Shown here one piece after another: positions 9,292 to 18,245 of a stretch of DNA of 64,000 bases (within the stretch, counting starts at the first letter, position 1; the number at the start of each line of letters is the position of its first letter). The stretch is from assembly GCA_963803495.1 (NCBI GenBank), contig CAWDMP010000002.1, positions 3,596,001 to 3,660,000 of the forward strand, in the 5' to 3' direction. The translations under genes were made by a program, and so were the position numbers. The DNA is from Persicitalea sp963803495. GTDB lineage: Bacteria > Bacteroidota > Bacteroidia > Cytophagales > Spirosomataceae. The notes under the pieces were generated by a model, which was given only the letters and a program-made list of their open reading frames with translations, ran no database searches and had not been told where the DNA came from.

Positions 9292-9924
9292 CTAGTCGGT
9301 AAGTACGATCCGGTTGGAAAATTCATCCTTTAACCGCTGATCGTGGGTGACCACGATCAGGCTCGCCCCGATCGCCTGGGATTGCTCGCGCAGCAACGCC
9401 ACGACCCGGCGGCAGTTGACATCGTCGAGACTGGCCGTGGGCTCATCGGCCAAAATCACCGCCGGATCGTTCATAAGCGACCGGGCGATGCTTACCCGCT
9501 GCTGCTCGCCCTGGCTGAGCCGATGGGTTTTTTGGGATAAAAGCGCCTTGAAGCCTAGCTTCTCAGCCAAGTCGAGTGCCTTCTTTTTATCTTGTTTCTT
9601 GTCCGCCAGGTAGTTGGCCAGTAGAATATTGTCCAGCACATCGAGCGAACTGACAAAATGAGCGCGCTGATAAACAATGCCAAGCTGCTGCGCGCGCACC
9701 CAGGCGGTAGCCGCTGCCGAAAGTCCCTGCCACGCCTGTCCGTCGAGGCTTATCTCGCCCGATTTGGGGGGGAGCAAGAGCGCCAGCAGATGCAGGAAAG
9801 TCGTTTTGCCACTGCCCGACTGGCCCAGGATCAGCAGGGCATCGCCACCGGGGCAGCTAAAATTGGGAAATGCAAAAGTTTTTTGGGGCGAATAGGAGAA
9901 CGTGAGACCCTGACTGACGAACAT
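9292..9924 (-). CDS. Stand-alone ABC transporter ATP-binding protein, LolD-like
   Basis: A short ATPase (210 residues) with Walker A GQSGSGKTT near residue 34, signature LSQGEQQRVSIARS near 137, and Walker B VILADEPTASLDD near 156. It ends soon after the switch histidine region (VVTHDQRL). The LolD/MacB class normally works with an FtsX-type permease, but no such permease is adjacent; the nearest is in the operon at 1-6718, which has its own ATPase. Its start codon overlaps the region just before the divergent DUF6089 gene. Confidence 0.88.
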   Translation of the reverse strand: MFVSQGLTFSYSPQKTFAFPNFSCPGGDALLILGQSGSGKTTFLHLLALLLPPKSGEISLDGQAWQGLSAAATAWVRAQQLGIVYQRAHFVSSLDVLDNILLANYLADKKQDKKKALDLAEKLGFKALLSQKTHRLSQGEQQRVSIARSLMNDPAVILADEPTASLDDVNCRRVVALLREQSQAIGASLIVVTHDQRLKDEFSNRIVLTD

Positions 9925-10123
9925 GCGGCGAAATAGGATGGCTTATTCGGTAAAAATAGAGAACTTTCGGCGTTATGTAAAGTACCCCAGGGCTCGAAGG
10001 ACTACGCGGAAGGACAAATCCCGATCCCAAGCAAATAAAGTGCCGGGCTGGCCGTTTAGTGAGGGAGAAATACCGAAAAAGACCTTCAATTTAAAAATAA
10101 CCGCCCGCAGGCGGCAATATACT

Positions 10124-11131
10124 ATGCGAATGATTTTTGAGAGATACAGCAAAACCGCACGGGCAGCTATGGTACTGATTACCGTAGTATTGGGAAGCGG
10201 AAATGTGAGCGCACAGTTCAAAAGCAGTTTCATGCCGTATTCCACGGTGGCGGTGGGCGCGGGCTCATCAAGTTATTACGGCGACCTGGCACCTTACGGC
10301 CGGCCGCTGGCCTCTACTTTCGGGATGATGCGCTGGAATTTTACGGCCAACTACACCCGCCATTTTACGGATCGGATCGCCGCTCGTGCTTCGTTTACTT
10401 ATGCGCGCATTTCCGGCGACGACTACACCGCCAATCGCAAAGGACAAAACGAATTTTTGTTTGCCCGTAATTTGCACTTCCGCAACGACCTGAAGGAGTT
10501 TGCGCTGACGGGCATCTACAAGATTATTCCCGATAGCCGCAGCTACGACCGTCGTCCGCAGATCAGCCCCTACGTTTTCCTGGGCCTGGCCGCCGTGGCG
10601 CACAATCCCATGGCGCGTGTGCCCGATCTCGAGGGCGACCGCTGGCAAGAATTGCAACCGCTCGGTACCGAGGGACAGGGTAGTCCCGGCGGAAAGGAGT
10701 ACTCGCTGGTTCAGTTAGCCATTCCGATCGGCATAGGGGTGCGTTACAAGATCAACGCCCGCTTCGATGTGTCGGCCGAGCTCGGTTTCCGGTTCACTAC
10801 GACGGACTACCTCGACGATGCACACGGTGCTTACGCCGATCCCAATATCCTAAAAAACGATCAGGCGCGGGCGTTTGCCAACCGTTCGGCCGAGCCCACC
10901 GCTGCCCGCAAAGGCGGCGATCGCACCAATGTGCTGCGTAGTTTTATCACCAACGAGTATGGTCCCATCGATCCCGGCTTCGATCCGTTCGTTGCCATTC
11001 AGCAGACCGAGTTCGGCAATCCCGGCAACCGTCGCGGTACGAGTCCCGATTTGAAAGATACTTACCTGCTCGGCAATATACACCTCGTCTACGTATTGGG
11101 TACGCCGATCAAATGCCCACCGTTGAGGTAA
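10124..11131 (+). CDS. DUF6089-like outer-membrane beta-barrel protein
   Basis: The frame opens further upstream, but the ATG at 10124 (or 10130) gives a clean signal peptide ending GSGNVSAQ. The mature part begins like DUF6089 barrels (VAVGAGSSSYYGDLAPYG) and alternates amphipathic strands, with ISPYVFLGLAAVAHNP, PIGIGVRYKINARFDVSAEL and a terminal strand LLGNIHLVYVLG. An 8-stranded outer-membrane barrel is likely. The function of the family is unknown. It is followed after 177 bp by a second, shorter paralogue. Confidence 0.75.
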   Translation: MRMIFERYSKTARAAMVLITVVLGSGNVSAQFKSSFMPYSTVAVGAGSSSYYGDLAPYGRPLASTFGMMRWNFTANYTRHFTDRIAARASFTYARISGDDYTANRKGQNEFLFARNLHFRNDLKEFALTGIYKIIPDSRSYDRRPQISPYVFLGLAAVAHNPMARVPDLEGDRWQELQPLGTEGQGSPGGKEYSLVQLAIPIGIGVRYKINARFDVSAELGFRFTTTDYLDDAHGAYADPNILKNDQARAFANRSAEPTAARKGGDRTNVLRSFITNEYGPIDPGFDPFVAIQQTEFGNPGNRRGTSPDLKDTYLLGNIHLVYVLGTPIKCPPLR

Positions 11132-11224
11132 TTGATAGTTGATAGTGGAAAATTAATTCGGTACGCTGTACCGTTCTTCTGATCCTGCTTTATGCTTCGC
11201 CTGCCAGAACATCCTGGTTCACAG

Positions 11225-11278
11225 CAACTCATAAACTCATAGACTCATAGACTCATCAACTCTAAACTCGTAAACCTA
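11225..11278. repeat. ACTCATAG-type phrase repeat
   Basis: Degenerate direct repeats of roughly ten bases (variants of AACTCATA/GACTCATAG) lie just upstream of the second DUF6089 gene. They are another member of the intergenic phrase class and show no open coding frame of interest. Confidence 0.5.
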
Positions 11279-11308
11279 TTTCTTCTCCTTACTCGGCTTC
11301 TGTTCTTT

Positions 11309-11948
11309 GCCTTTTGGCTGCTCTGTTTCGGCGCTAGCGGCGCAGAAGATCGAGATCGGAGCGAGCGCGGGGGCGCTCAACTACAAGGGCGATATTGCCC
11401 CGGCTTTCAATCCCCGGTTTTTGAAGCCGGGTGGTAGCTTGTTTTTCCGTTACAACCTCAGCCGGGCCGTGACATTCAGGGCCGAGGTTATGCGCGGAAG
11501 TATCACCGGCGACGACGCATTTAGCAAAGATCCATTCCAGCAAGTCCGCGACCTGTCGTTCGACACCAAGCTGTCGGAAGGTAGTTTGGTGACGGAGTTC
11601 AATTTTCTGAACTACCAGGAAACCCGCCACGCGATCAACTGGACACCCTACGTTTTTGCGGGATTGGCCTATTCGCGCTTCGATCCCAACCCCAGGACAC
11701 TCAACTACAAAACCACCGGAATCGTGATTCCGTACGGCATCGGGGTCAAGTACCTGATCAACCGGCCGTGGAGCATTGGGCTGGAATACGGCACTCGCAA
11801 AACCTTCACCGATTACCTTGACAACGCGGGCGGCCCATCGCTCTCCACCGTCAAGCTCGAGCAAACCGACCCCACCACCAAGGACACGTACTACTACATT
11901 GGCTTTTCGGTTAGCTACACCTTCTACCGGATCGTTTGTCCTGAATAA
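11309..11948 (+). CDS. DUF6089-like outer-membrane beta-barrel protein (start uncertain)
   Basis: About 213 residues, paralogous to the preceding barrel: EIGASAGALNYKGDIAP at the N-terminus, then YVFAGLAYSRFDP, PYGIGVKYLINRPWSIGLEY and a final strand YYIGFSVSYTFYRI. No ATG fits. The first usable codon is a TTG at 11307-11309, yet the frame stays open upstream from a stop at 11271 and reads FFSLLGFCS, as if a signal peptide extended beyond it. Either a rare start codon is used or an indel has separated the true ATG. Confidence 0.65.
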
Positions 11949-11977
11949 TTCCTAGATTTGTGGAAACGCTGCTTTCC

Positions 11978-12532
11978 ATGAATAAAAAGTTACTTCTCTT
12001 TTCCGGCATCGGCCTGCTAGTGGTCGTGCTCATTTTTGCCGGACAAAAAAGCTACACCAAATCTTTCAGCCCCTCCGCGACCGCCGTCTACGACCGCGAT
12101 GGACTTTACGCAAAAGTACAGTACTGTCAACCGCTCAAAAAGGGTCGCCTGATCTTCGGCCGAGAAACTGACCAGGCCCTCGTGCCCTACGGCAAGGTGT
12201 GGCGAACCGGCGCCAACGAAGCCACCTTGCTCACGCTGGGGCAGGATACCAAAGTAGGCGATACGTCCGTACCGGCGGGTACCTACTCGCTATGGTCTAT
12301 TCCCGGTCCGGCGAAATGGCAGATTGTGCTCAACGAGGAAACCGGTCAATGGGGCACACAGTATAATGATGGCAAAGACTTGGCGCGCATCCCGGTCCCC
12401 ATTCGGGTCAAGACACCCGTGACCGAAGACTTTACCATCTATTTTCAAGAGAGTCCCGAAGGTGTCAACATGATCCTGAGCTGGGACCAAACCGAAGCAG
12501 TGGTAACTATGCGAGCGCAGGAAAACAATTGA
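11978..12532 (+). CDS. DUF2911 domain protein, membrane-anchored or secreted
   Basis: The ATG at 11978 gives 184 residues starting MNKKLLLFSGIGLLVVVLIF, a single hydrophobic helix followed by the globular DUF2911 domain. Family hallmarks are visible: GRLIFGRE, VPYGKVWRTGANEAT and VPAGTYSLWSIPG, ending in MILSWDQTEAVV. The domain is common in Bacteroidota periplasmic proteins and has no assigned reaction. A GTG at 11960 is an alternative start. Confidence 0.8.
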   Translation: MNKKLLLFSGIGLLVVVLIFAGQKSYTKSFSPSATAVYDRDGLYAKVQYCQPLKKGRLIFGRETDQALVPYGKVWRTGANEATLLTLGQDTKVGDTSVPAGTYSLWSIPGPAKWQIVLNEETGQWGTQYNDGKDLARIPVPIRVKTPVTEDFTIYFQESPEGVNMILSWDQTEAVVTMRAQENN

Positions 12533-12537
12533 GTATT

Positions 12538-12648
12538 GTTGAAGGGTTTAAAGGTTTAAAGTTTAGTTGTTCAAGAAACTGGTAATCTATAATTTTCAAC
12601 CCTTCAACCCTTCAACCCTTCAACCCTTCAACCCTTCAACCCTTCTTC
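12538..12648. repeat. CCTTCAAC octamer array with inverted flank
   Basis: Five perfect tandem copies of CCTTCAAC (12601-12640), with imperfect copies on either side, end three bases before the protease ATG. An inverted partner, GTTGAAGGG followed by GTTTAAAGG-like units, sits at 12538-12560, so the block could fold back on itself. The same octamer, in the opposite orientation and with 15 copies, occurs at 44679-44798. Confidence 0.8.
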
Positions 12649-13542
12649 ATGTTCGTAGAAGCCATCGAGCGCGTCAATCAATTTACGCGGCCCATTCATT
12701 TCATATCGCGCTACTATGGTGGGGGCGAAATTGTTCCTGGTACGGCTACGCTTTTCTTTGTCAATGAACTGGGGTTTGCGGTTACCTGCAAGCATGTAGC
12801 CGCCATCATTCAACAGGGTGACACTTTGTACAGCCATTTCCTGAAATTTAGGGCGGAAACCCGCCCGTTCGAAAAGGAAAAAAACTACGCGCTGCACCTG
12901 CGGCGACTGGAAGGAAAGTACAAGATGGCCGAAGATACCATCGTACGCCTCCGGTCTACGTTCATGAACGCCGTTTCGGATTTCACGCAGCTCACCATGC
13001 ACCTGCACCCCACGGCCGACCTGGCGATCATCCAATTTGAAGGGTTTCAGTCTACCCGCTACGGCCAACCGGCGGTTTTTCTGCGCGATGGCACTCAGGT
13101 CAAACAGGGAAAAACCCTCTGCCGATTGGGCTACCCTTTTCCCGAATTTTCGAACTACCACTACAATAAGAGTCTCGACGATATCGAATGGAACACGACC
13201 GGCCGGGCCGATTCGCCGAGTTTCCCCATCGATGGGATCGTGACCCGCCTCGTGGGCGATCCCGGCCTGGGCCGCATTGAAAGCATCGAACTAAGTACCC
13301 CCGGCCTGCGAGGACAAAGCGGCGGCCCGCTCTTCGATACGCGGGGGGTCGTGTACGGCATGCAGTCGTCCACGGCTCACCTGCACCTGGGCTTCGATCA
13401 ACACAAAAAAGAAGTCATGATCGGCAACAAGAAGCAGCGAGTTTCCAACTACCCGTTCCTGAACGTCGGCCGCTGCGTCCACGTCAGTGTAATCAAAGAC
13501 TTTCTGCGCGAAAACAACGTGAAATTTTATGAGTCCGATTAG
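12649..13542 (+). CDS. Trypsin-like serine protease, cytoplasmic-looking
   Basis: A 297-residue protein with a chymotrypsin-fold catalytic triad that can be placed by eye: His49 in TCKHVA, Asp124 in PTADLAII, and Ser224 in RGQSGGPLFD. There is no signal peptide or membrane helix and no PDZ domain, so it differs from DegP/HtrA. The long insert between His and Asp (about 65-110) is charged and probably helical. Neighbours give no clear pathway. Substrate is unknown; a regulatory or defence-related protease and a plain housekeeping protease are both possible. Confidence 0.8.
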   Translation: MFVEAIERVNQFTRPIHFISRYYGGGEIVPGTATLFFVNELGFAVTCKHVAAIIQQGDTLYSHFLKFRAETRPFEKEKNYALHLRRLEGKYKMAEDTIVRLRSTFMNAVSDFTQLTMHLHPTADLAIIQFEGFQSTRYGQPAVFLRDGTQVKQGKTLCRLGYPFPEFSNYHYNKSLDDIEWNTTGRADSPSFPIDGIVTRLVGDPGLGRIESIELSTPGLRGQSGGPLFDTRGVVYGMQSSTAHLHLGFDQHKKEVMIGNKKQRVSNYPFLNVGRCVHVSVIKDFLRENNVKFYESD

Positions 13543-13856
13543 TAGGTATCAGTTGCAATTGGACAGACTTGAACCAAACAGGCGATTGTAAAAAACCAAA
13601 TAAACAAAGCAAAATGGCACGCTCGTTTTGCTACCGTTGACTAACTTAAACAATTTCCCCAGACATAATTTCGCATATTTGTATCAGGACGTTACGAACT
13701 GAGGAATAGGGTATTTTTAAGAAACCAGCCGGTAAACGGTAATATTCGTTTCACTATTTTCATAGTGGTTTTCTTTCTTGAAAATTAAAATCGTCCTTCG
13801 GTTTGTGTAGTCTTTCTCCTATATTTGCCATTCTGCAACCAGCGTTAGTAACTTTT
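13543..13856. other. 314-bp gap upstream of the polysaccharide locus
   Basis: An AT-rich gap with no open frame that looks coding. It contains the probable -7 element listed next and several TTTG motifs. I see no terminator hairpin after the protease stop and no riboswitch-like fold. Confidence 0.6.
13802..13827 (+). promoter_or_regulatory. Bacteroidota-type promoter of the polysaccharide operon
   Basis: TATATTTG at 13820-13827 matches the TAnnTTTG -7 element exactly and lies 29 bp before the ATG at 13857. A TTTG at 13802 precedes it, but with only 14 bp between the elements, shorter than the usual 19-21 bp. Confidence 0.5.
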
Positions 13857-15128
13857 ATGAGTGATATTTTCTCCGCAAAAATTGGTATCATAGGCCTGGG
13901 ATACGTAGGGTTACCCTTGGCGGTGGCCTTCGGAAACAAGTACCCGGTTGTGGGCTTCGATGTGAAAGAAGAGCGGATCGGGCAGTTGTCCAAGGGGATC
14001 GATCTGACCAGAGAAGTCGATAAGGAGGAGCTTTTGGCCTCGGCTCAGCTTACTTTTACGAGCAAGACCGACGACATGCGCGACTGCACGGTATTTATCG
14101 TCACGGTACCTACGCCCATCGACCAGTTCAACAAGCCTGACCTCGACTACCTCGTGAAGGCGTCCACCACGGTGGGCAACCTACTCAAGAAAGGCGATAC
14201 GGTCGTCTATGAATCCACGGTGTATCCGGGCTGTACCGAAGAAGAATGCGTGCCGATTCTTGAAAAGTGCAGTGGCATGACATTCAACGAAGACTTCACC
14301 TGCGGGTACTCGCCGGAGCGGATCAATCCGGGCGATAAGGAAAGAACGCTCACGAAAATATTGAAGATCGTAGCCGGATCTACGCCCGAAACCGCCCAAT
14401 TCCTCGGCGAACTCTACGGCTCGATCATCACGGCGGGTATTTATCTAGCCCCCTCCATTCGGGTGGCCGAAGCCGCCAAAGCCATCGAAAATGCTCAGCG
14501 CGACATCAATATCTCGTTCGTCAACGAACTGGCTCTGATGTTCGATCGCATGGGCATCGACACCACCGAAGTACTGGAAGCCGCCGGCACGAAGTGGAAT
14601 TTTCTCAATTTCAAGCCGGGCCTGGTGGGGGGACATTGCATCGGGGTCGATCCTTATTACCTGGTGCACAAGGCCCAAAGCCTGGGTTACATTCCCCAAG
14701 TGATCTCATCGGGGCGCCTCATCAACGACGGTATGGGGGCTTTCGTGGCCAAGAAGCTGATCAAGGCCATGATCGCCCGGGGGCTCACCCTGCAGTCGAG
14801 CCGCATCCTCATATTGGGCATGACCTTCAAGGAGAATTGCCCCGATATTCGCAACACCAAGGTGGTGGATGTATACCGGGAACTGCGGGACTTTGGCTTG
14901 CCCGTCGATGTGTACGACCCCTGGGCGATCGCCGAGGAGGTGGAGCACGAATACGGCGTACCGCTCACCGAAAGCATCGAAGGCAAAACCTACGACGGCA
15001 TCATCGTGGCGGTAGCGCACCGGGAGTTTCTGTCCATGCCGATCAAACAATATCGGAAAGACCAGCACTCGGTTATATTCGACATCAAATCTATTTACGA
15101 AAAATCGGACGTCGATTTGAGATTTTAA
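13857..15128 (+). CDS. UDP-N-acetylglucosamine/galactosamine 6-dehydrogenase, TviB/WbpA class
   Basis: A 423-residue NAD-dependent nucleotide-sugar dehydrogenase that oxidises C6 of a UDP-HexNAc to the uronate. The N-terminal Rossmann motif is IGIIGLGYVGLPL (about 9-21), the catalytic cysteine is in VGGHCIGVDPYYL (about residue 261), and the C-terminal domain carries FKENCPDIRNTKV. Resemblance is to TviB/WbpO/WbpA-type enzymes rather than UDP-glucose dehydrogenases. The ATG at 13857 (MSDIFSAKIGII) is chosen over the upstream open frame. It opens the polysaccharide locus and supplies the UDP-HexNAcA needed by the WbpB/E/D/I-like genes downstream. Confidence 0.9.
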   Translation: MSDIFSAKIGIIGLGYVGLPLAVAFGNKYPVVGFDVKEERIGQLSKGIDLTREVDKEELLASAQLTFTSKTDDMRDCTVFIVTVPTPIDQFNKPDLDYLVKASTTVGNLLKKGDTVVYESTVYPGCTEEECVPILEKCSGMTFNEDFTCGYSPERINPGDKERTLTKILKIVAGSTPETAQFLGELYGSIITAGIYLAPSIRVAEAAKAIENAQRDINISFVNELALMFDRMGIDTTEVLEAAGTKWNFLNFKPGLVGGHCIGVDPYYLVHKAQSLGYIPQVISSGRLINDGMGAFVAKKLIKAMIARGLTLQSSRILILGMTFKENCPDIRNTKVVDVYRELRDFGLPVDVYDPWAIAEEVEHEYGVPLTESIEGKTYDGIIVAVAHREFLSMPIKQYRKDQHSVIFDIKSIYEKSDVDLRF

Positions 15129-15203
15129 CAATATCTTTACACGGATCAAGAAGTTCCATAGCAAAACTCGACGTAACTTTGGTCAACTCAACTACCCACC
15201 CCC

Positions 15204-16301
15204 ATGGATGCAAATTCTACCAGCTTTGCCGAGCAGACCGCGCCTCCTTCCCCGGAGCAAGCGCCGCCGTACAACGTTGCCACGATCGAAGAGTTAGGGC
15301 TGAATAGTGAATCACTGCCCGAGTTGGCCGATTTTTCTGAATCAAAAGATTGGCAGGCGGTATCCCAGACGCAAATTCTGGACGGCAAGGATATCGACGT
15401 GCGCTCGCACTTGTACCTTACCGATTCGTTATTGAAAGCCCACAATCCGGGGATTTTGTTTGAGCGGGCCCGGCTTTCGGTAACCGATCAGCAGTACCTC
15501 GCCTTCAATGTTTCTACCGCCGAGAACATCAAAAATCTGGTGCGGGAGAAGTACCCTGCGTGGCTATTCAAAATATACTACCTGTTTCATTTTGCGGGTC
15601 GACGCGTGCTGCCTAAGCTCAAAGGGCTACGCAAGATCAGCCGGTTGATGGAAATCCCCGTCGACATGTCCAAGGCCGAGATCATGGGCCGACTAATCTA
15701 CCACGGCTTTGAGATCGTCCACATCCGCGAAACCACCGAAAAAACACTATTCTTAGTCCGGCGGAATGATACCGTGGCACCCAGCACCTACGCTAAACTA
15801 CCCAAGGAAGGGGTGCTGTTTTCGATGCATCGCGTGGGGAAGCACAACAAGCCCATTACGGTGTACAAGTTTCGCTCCATGCATCCCTACGCCGAGTACG
15901 CGCAGGCTTATCTGCACAAAACCAACGGCCTCGACCTCGGAGGCAAATTCAAGGACGATTACCGCGTCAGTACCGGGGGTAGACTGATCCGCAAATACTG
16001 GATCGACGAACTGCCGATGCTGTACAACCTGCTTCGGGGCGATATTAAGCTCATCGGGGTGCGGCCCATCAGTACCCACTACTTCAACCTTTACCCTGAG
16101 AAGCTCCGGGAATTGCGAAGCAAGCATAAGCCGGGCCTGTTGCCGCCTTTTTACGCCGATATGCCCAAGAAGTTTGAAGACATCGTGGCATCGGAATTGA
16201 AGTACCTGGAAGCCTACGAGAAAGCCCCTTTTAAAACCGATATGGCGTATTTGGGGAAGATTCTTAAAAATATATTTTATCACAAAGCCCGGAGTAAGTA
16301 G
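15204..16301 (+). CDS. Bacterial sugar transferase (initiating phosphoglycosyltransferase-like)
   Basis: A 365-residue protein whose C-terminal half (about 205-310) is the bacterial sugar transferase domain: TVYKFRSMHPYAEY, STGGRLIRKYWIDELPMLYN and LLRGDIKLIGVRPIS. The Asp-Glu pair in WIDELPML matches the catalytic dyad of monotopic phosphoglycosyltransferases. The first 150 residues are unassigned, and there is no WbaP-like set of membrane helices; a short hydrophobic stretch near 115-135 may mediate membrane contact. It probably transfers the first sugar phosphate to the lipid carrier. The IGVRP motif differs from the common GPRP. Confidence 0.82.
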   Translation: MDANSTSFAEQTAPPSPEQAPPYNVATIEELGLNSESLPELADFSESKDWQAVSQTQILDGKDIDVRSHLYLTDSLLKAHNPGILFERARLSVTDQQYLAFNVSTAENIKNLVREKYPAWLFKIYYLFHFAGRRVLPKLKGLRKISRLMEIPVDMSKAEIMGRLIYHGFEIVHIRETTEKTLFLVRRNDTVAPSTYAKLPKEGVLFSMHRVGKHNKPITVYKFRSMHPYAEYAQAYLHKTNGLDLGGKFKDDYRVSTGGRLIRKYWIDELPMLYNLLRGDIKLIGVRPISTHYFNLYPEKLRELRSKHKPGLLPPFYADMPKKFEDIVASELKYLEAYEKAPFKTDMAYLGKILKNIFYHKARSK

Positions 16302-16303
16302 GG

Positions 16304-16400
16304 GTTAGGGTTTTAGGTATTAGGTTGTTAGGTTAAAATATCCAATACCTGTAAACTCTGCTCTGGATTAACAACTGTGACCCAACAACCTAACATCTGA
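16304..16400. repeat. CCTAACAA-type phrase as an inverted pair
   Basis: One arm (16304-16334) reads TTAGGTTGTTAGG and the other (16384-16396) reads AACAACCTAAC. The arms are complementary over about 10 bp around a loop of some 55 bases. The second arm stops just before the frame of the aminotransferase gene. Confidence 0.6.
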
Positions 16401-16401
16401 T

Positions 16402-17623
16402 TTGAAGCATACCAATACTGCAAACGAACCGGGCCGTACCACAGCCATTCAAATGGTGGACTTGAAGCAGCAGTACCTGCGCATCAAGCCTGCTGTCGAT
16501 GCGGCGCTGAAGCACTGCCTCGACACGACGGCCTTCATCAAGGGGCCGCAGGTAACGGCTTTCGAGCAAGCGCTGGCCGAGTACCTTAGTGTAGGCAGAG
16601 GTCGTTTCCTGCGCCAACGGTACCGATGCGCTGCAACTGGCCATGATGGCGCTCGATCTGCAACCGGGCGACGAGGTAATCGTTCCGGCCTTTACCTACG
16701 TAGCCACCGCCGAGGTGATCGCGCTGCTGGGATTGGTACCGGTCATGGTCGACGTCGATCCCCGGACTTTCAACATCACGCTGGAAAATATCGCGCAAGC
16801 CATTACGCCCAAAACCAAAGCGGTAGTACCCGTTCACCTGTTTGGGCAATGCACCGACATGGAGGCTATTCTTGAACTGTGTGACGCGAAAAACCTGTTC
16901 GTCATCGAGGACAACGCCCAGGCCATCGGGGCCCGCTATCAGTTCCCGAAAACGGGGGAGGTAAAGTCGGCGGGCGCTCTGGGGCACTTGGGAACCACCT
17001 CGTTCTTTCCATCCAAAAACCTTGGCTGCTACGGCGACGGCGGGGCAGTCTATACCGATCACGCCGACCTTGCCGCCAAGGTGCGTATGATTGCCAACCA
17101 CGGTCAGGCCCAGAAGTACAAGCACGACGTCGTGGGCATCAACTCCCGGCTCGACACGCTACAGGCTGCCGTATTGCTGGAAAAATTGAAGTACCTGGAC
17201 GAATATAGCGCCGCCCGGCAACGCGCCGCCGACTGGTACGACAAGGCGCTGGCCGAAGTACCGGGCGTCGAAACGCCCTACCGTGCGCCTTACTCTACGC
17301 ATGTGTACCACCAATACACGCTTAAAGTACCCGCCGAGTACCGCGATGGGTTGAAAGCTCATTTACAGGAAGCAGGGGTGCCGAGCATGGTGTACTACCC
17401 GATTCCGCTCTCCCAGCAGAAGGCCTACCAAAAGCTGGGCAAGGTCGTGGGGAGCCTGGAAGTAACGGAGGATTTGTGCCGCCGCGTGCTCTCGCTGCCC
17501 ATGCACACGGAGTTGTCAGAAGAAGAATTGCATTATATTTGCGACACTGTAAAGGGGTATTTTGCCAAGAAAAACCAGGCTATACCCATAGTTGAATTGG
17601 ATAACAACCTGTCGCATAGCTAG
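16402..17623 (+). CDS. DegT/DnrJ/EryC1 aminotransferase, WbpE-like (frameshifted near 16594)
   Basis: A PLP-dependent sugar aminotransferase of about 405 residues in two frames. The first part carries IQMVDLKQQYLRIKPAVDAA and FIKGPQVTAFEQALAEYL. At 16591-16597 an extra base separates it from AEVVSCANGTDALQLAMMAL, and the second frame then runs intact to 17623. The PLP lysine is in FFPSKNLGCYGDGG. WbpE aminates UDP-3-keto-GlcNAcA using glutamate. Start is TTG 16402 or, more like the family, ATG 16453. The flanking WbpD-like and WbpB-like genes support the assignment. The break looks like a single inserted G. Confidence 0.88.
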
Positions 17624-17624
17624 T

Positions 17625-18215
17625 ATGGAAAAGGTATTCGTCCATCCTACGGCTATCGTCGACGAGGGTTGTACTATCGGAGCAGGAACCAAGATATGGC
17701 ACTTTTCCCACATCATGCCCGATTGCGTGCTGGGCGAAAATTGTAATTTAGGTCAAAACGTGGTAGTGTCGCCGGGGGTGGTGCTGGGCAACAACGTGAA
17801 GGTACAGAACAACGTATCGATCTATACCGGCGTGACCTGTGGCGACGATGTGTTCCTGGGGCCGTCGATGGTGTTTACCAACATCACCAACCCGCGTTCG
17901 GCCATCAAACGGCGCGACCAGTATCAAAAGACGCGCGTGGGCCGAGGCGTGAGCATCGGAGCCAACGCCACGATCGTCTGCGGCCACGACATTGGCGACT
18001 TCGCGTTTATCGGCGCGGGAGCTGTCGTGACCAAAGCCATTGCGCCTTACGCGTTGGTGGTAGGCAATCCCGCCCGGCAAATGGGGTGGATGAGCGAATA
18101 CGGCCATCGGCTGGAATTCGATGCCAACGGACAAGCGGTTTGTCCTGAGAGTGGAGAAAGGTATGAGAAGAAAGATGGTCAGGTACAAAAACGAACGACG
18201 ACCCATGAAAGCTAA
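17625..18215 (+). CDS. UDP-3-amino-GlcNAcA N-acetyltransferase, WbpD/WlbB-like
   Basis: A 196-residue left-handed beta-helix acetyltransferase: hexapeptide turns begin at VHPTAIVDEGCTIGAGTKIW, with GRGVSIGANATIVCG and IGAGAVVTKAI further on. The N-terminal WHFSHIMP and the segment FTNITNPRSAIKRRDQY are typical of the WbpD/WlbB group, which acetylates the 3-amino group of UDP-GlcNAc3NA using acetyl-CoA. The ATG at 17625 lies just past the aminotransferase stop (17623), so the two are tightly coupled. The charged C-terminal tail (SGERYEKKDGQVQKR) is unremarkable. Confidence 0.9.
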   Translation: MEKVFVHPTAIVDEGCTIGAGTKIWHFSHIMPDCVLGENCNLGQNVVVSPGVVLGNNVKVQNNVSIYTGVTCGDDVFLGPSMVFTNITNPRSAIKRRDQYQKTRVGRGVSIGANATIVCGHDIGDFAFIGAGAVVTKAIAPYALVVGNPARQMGWMSEYGHRLEFDANGQAVCPESGERYEKKDGQVQKRTTTHES

Positions 18216-18245
18216 CCTATTGCACCCCTATATTACTCGACTATC

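Noticed and set aside
8403..9326. 307-residue minus-strand ORF over the CrtA-like gene
   Set aside because: It has arginine- and proline-rich, unpatterned sequence and lies in another frame over a gene with clear family motifs.
13615..13632. Sigma-54 promoter TGGCACG...TTGC upstream of the polysaccharide operon
   Set aside because: Both halves are good, but the spacing is two bases too long for sigma-54, so it is probably chance; a TAnnTTTG element is closer to the gene.
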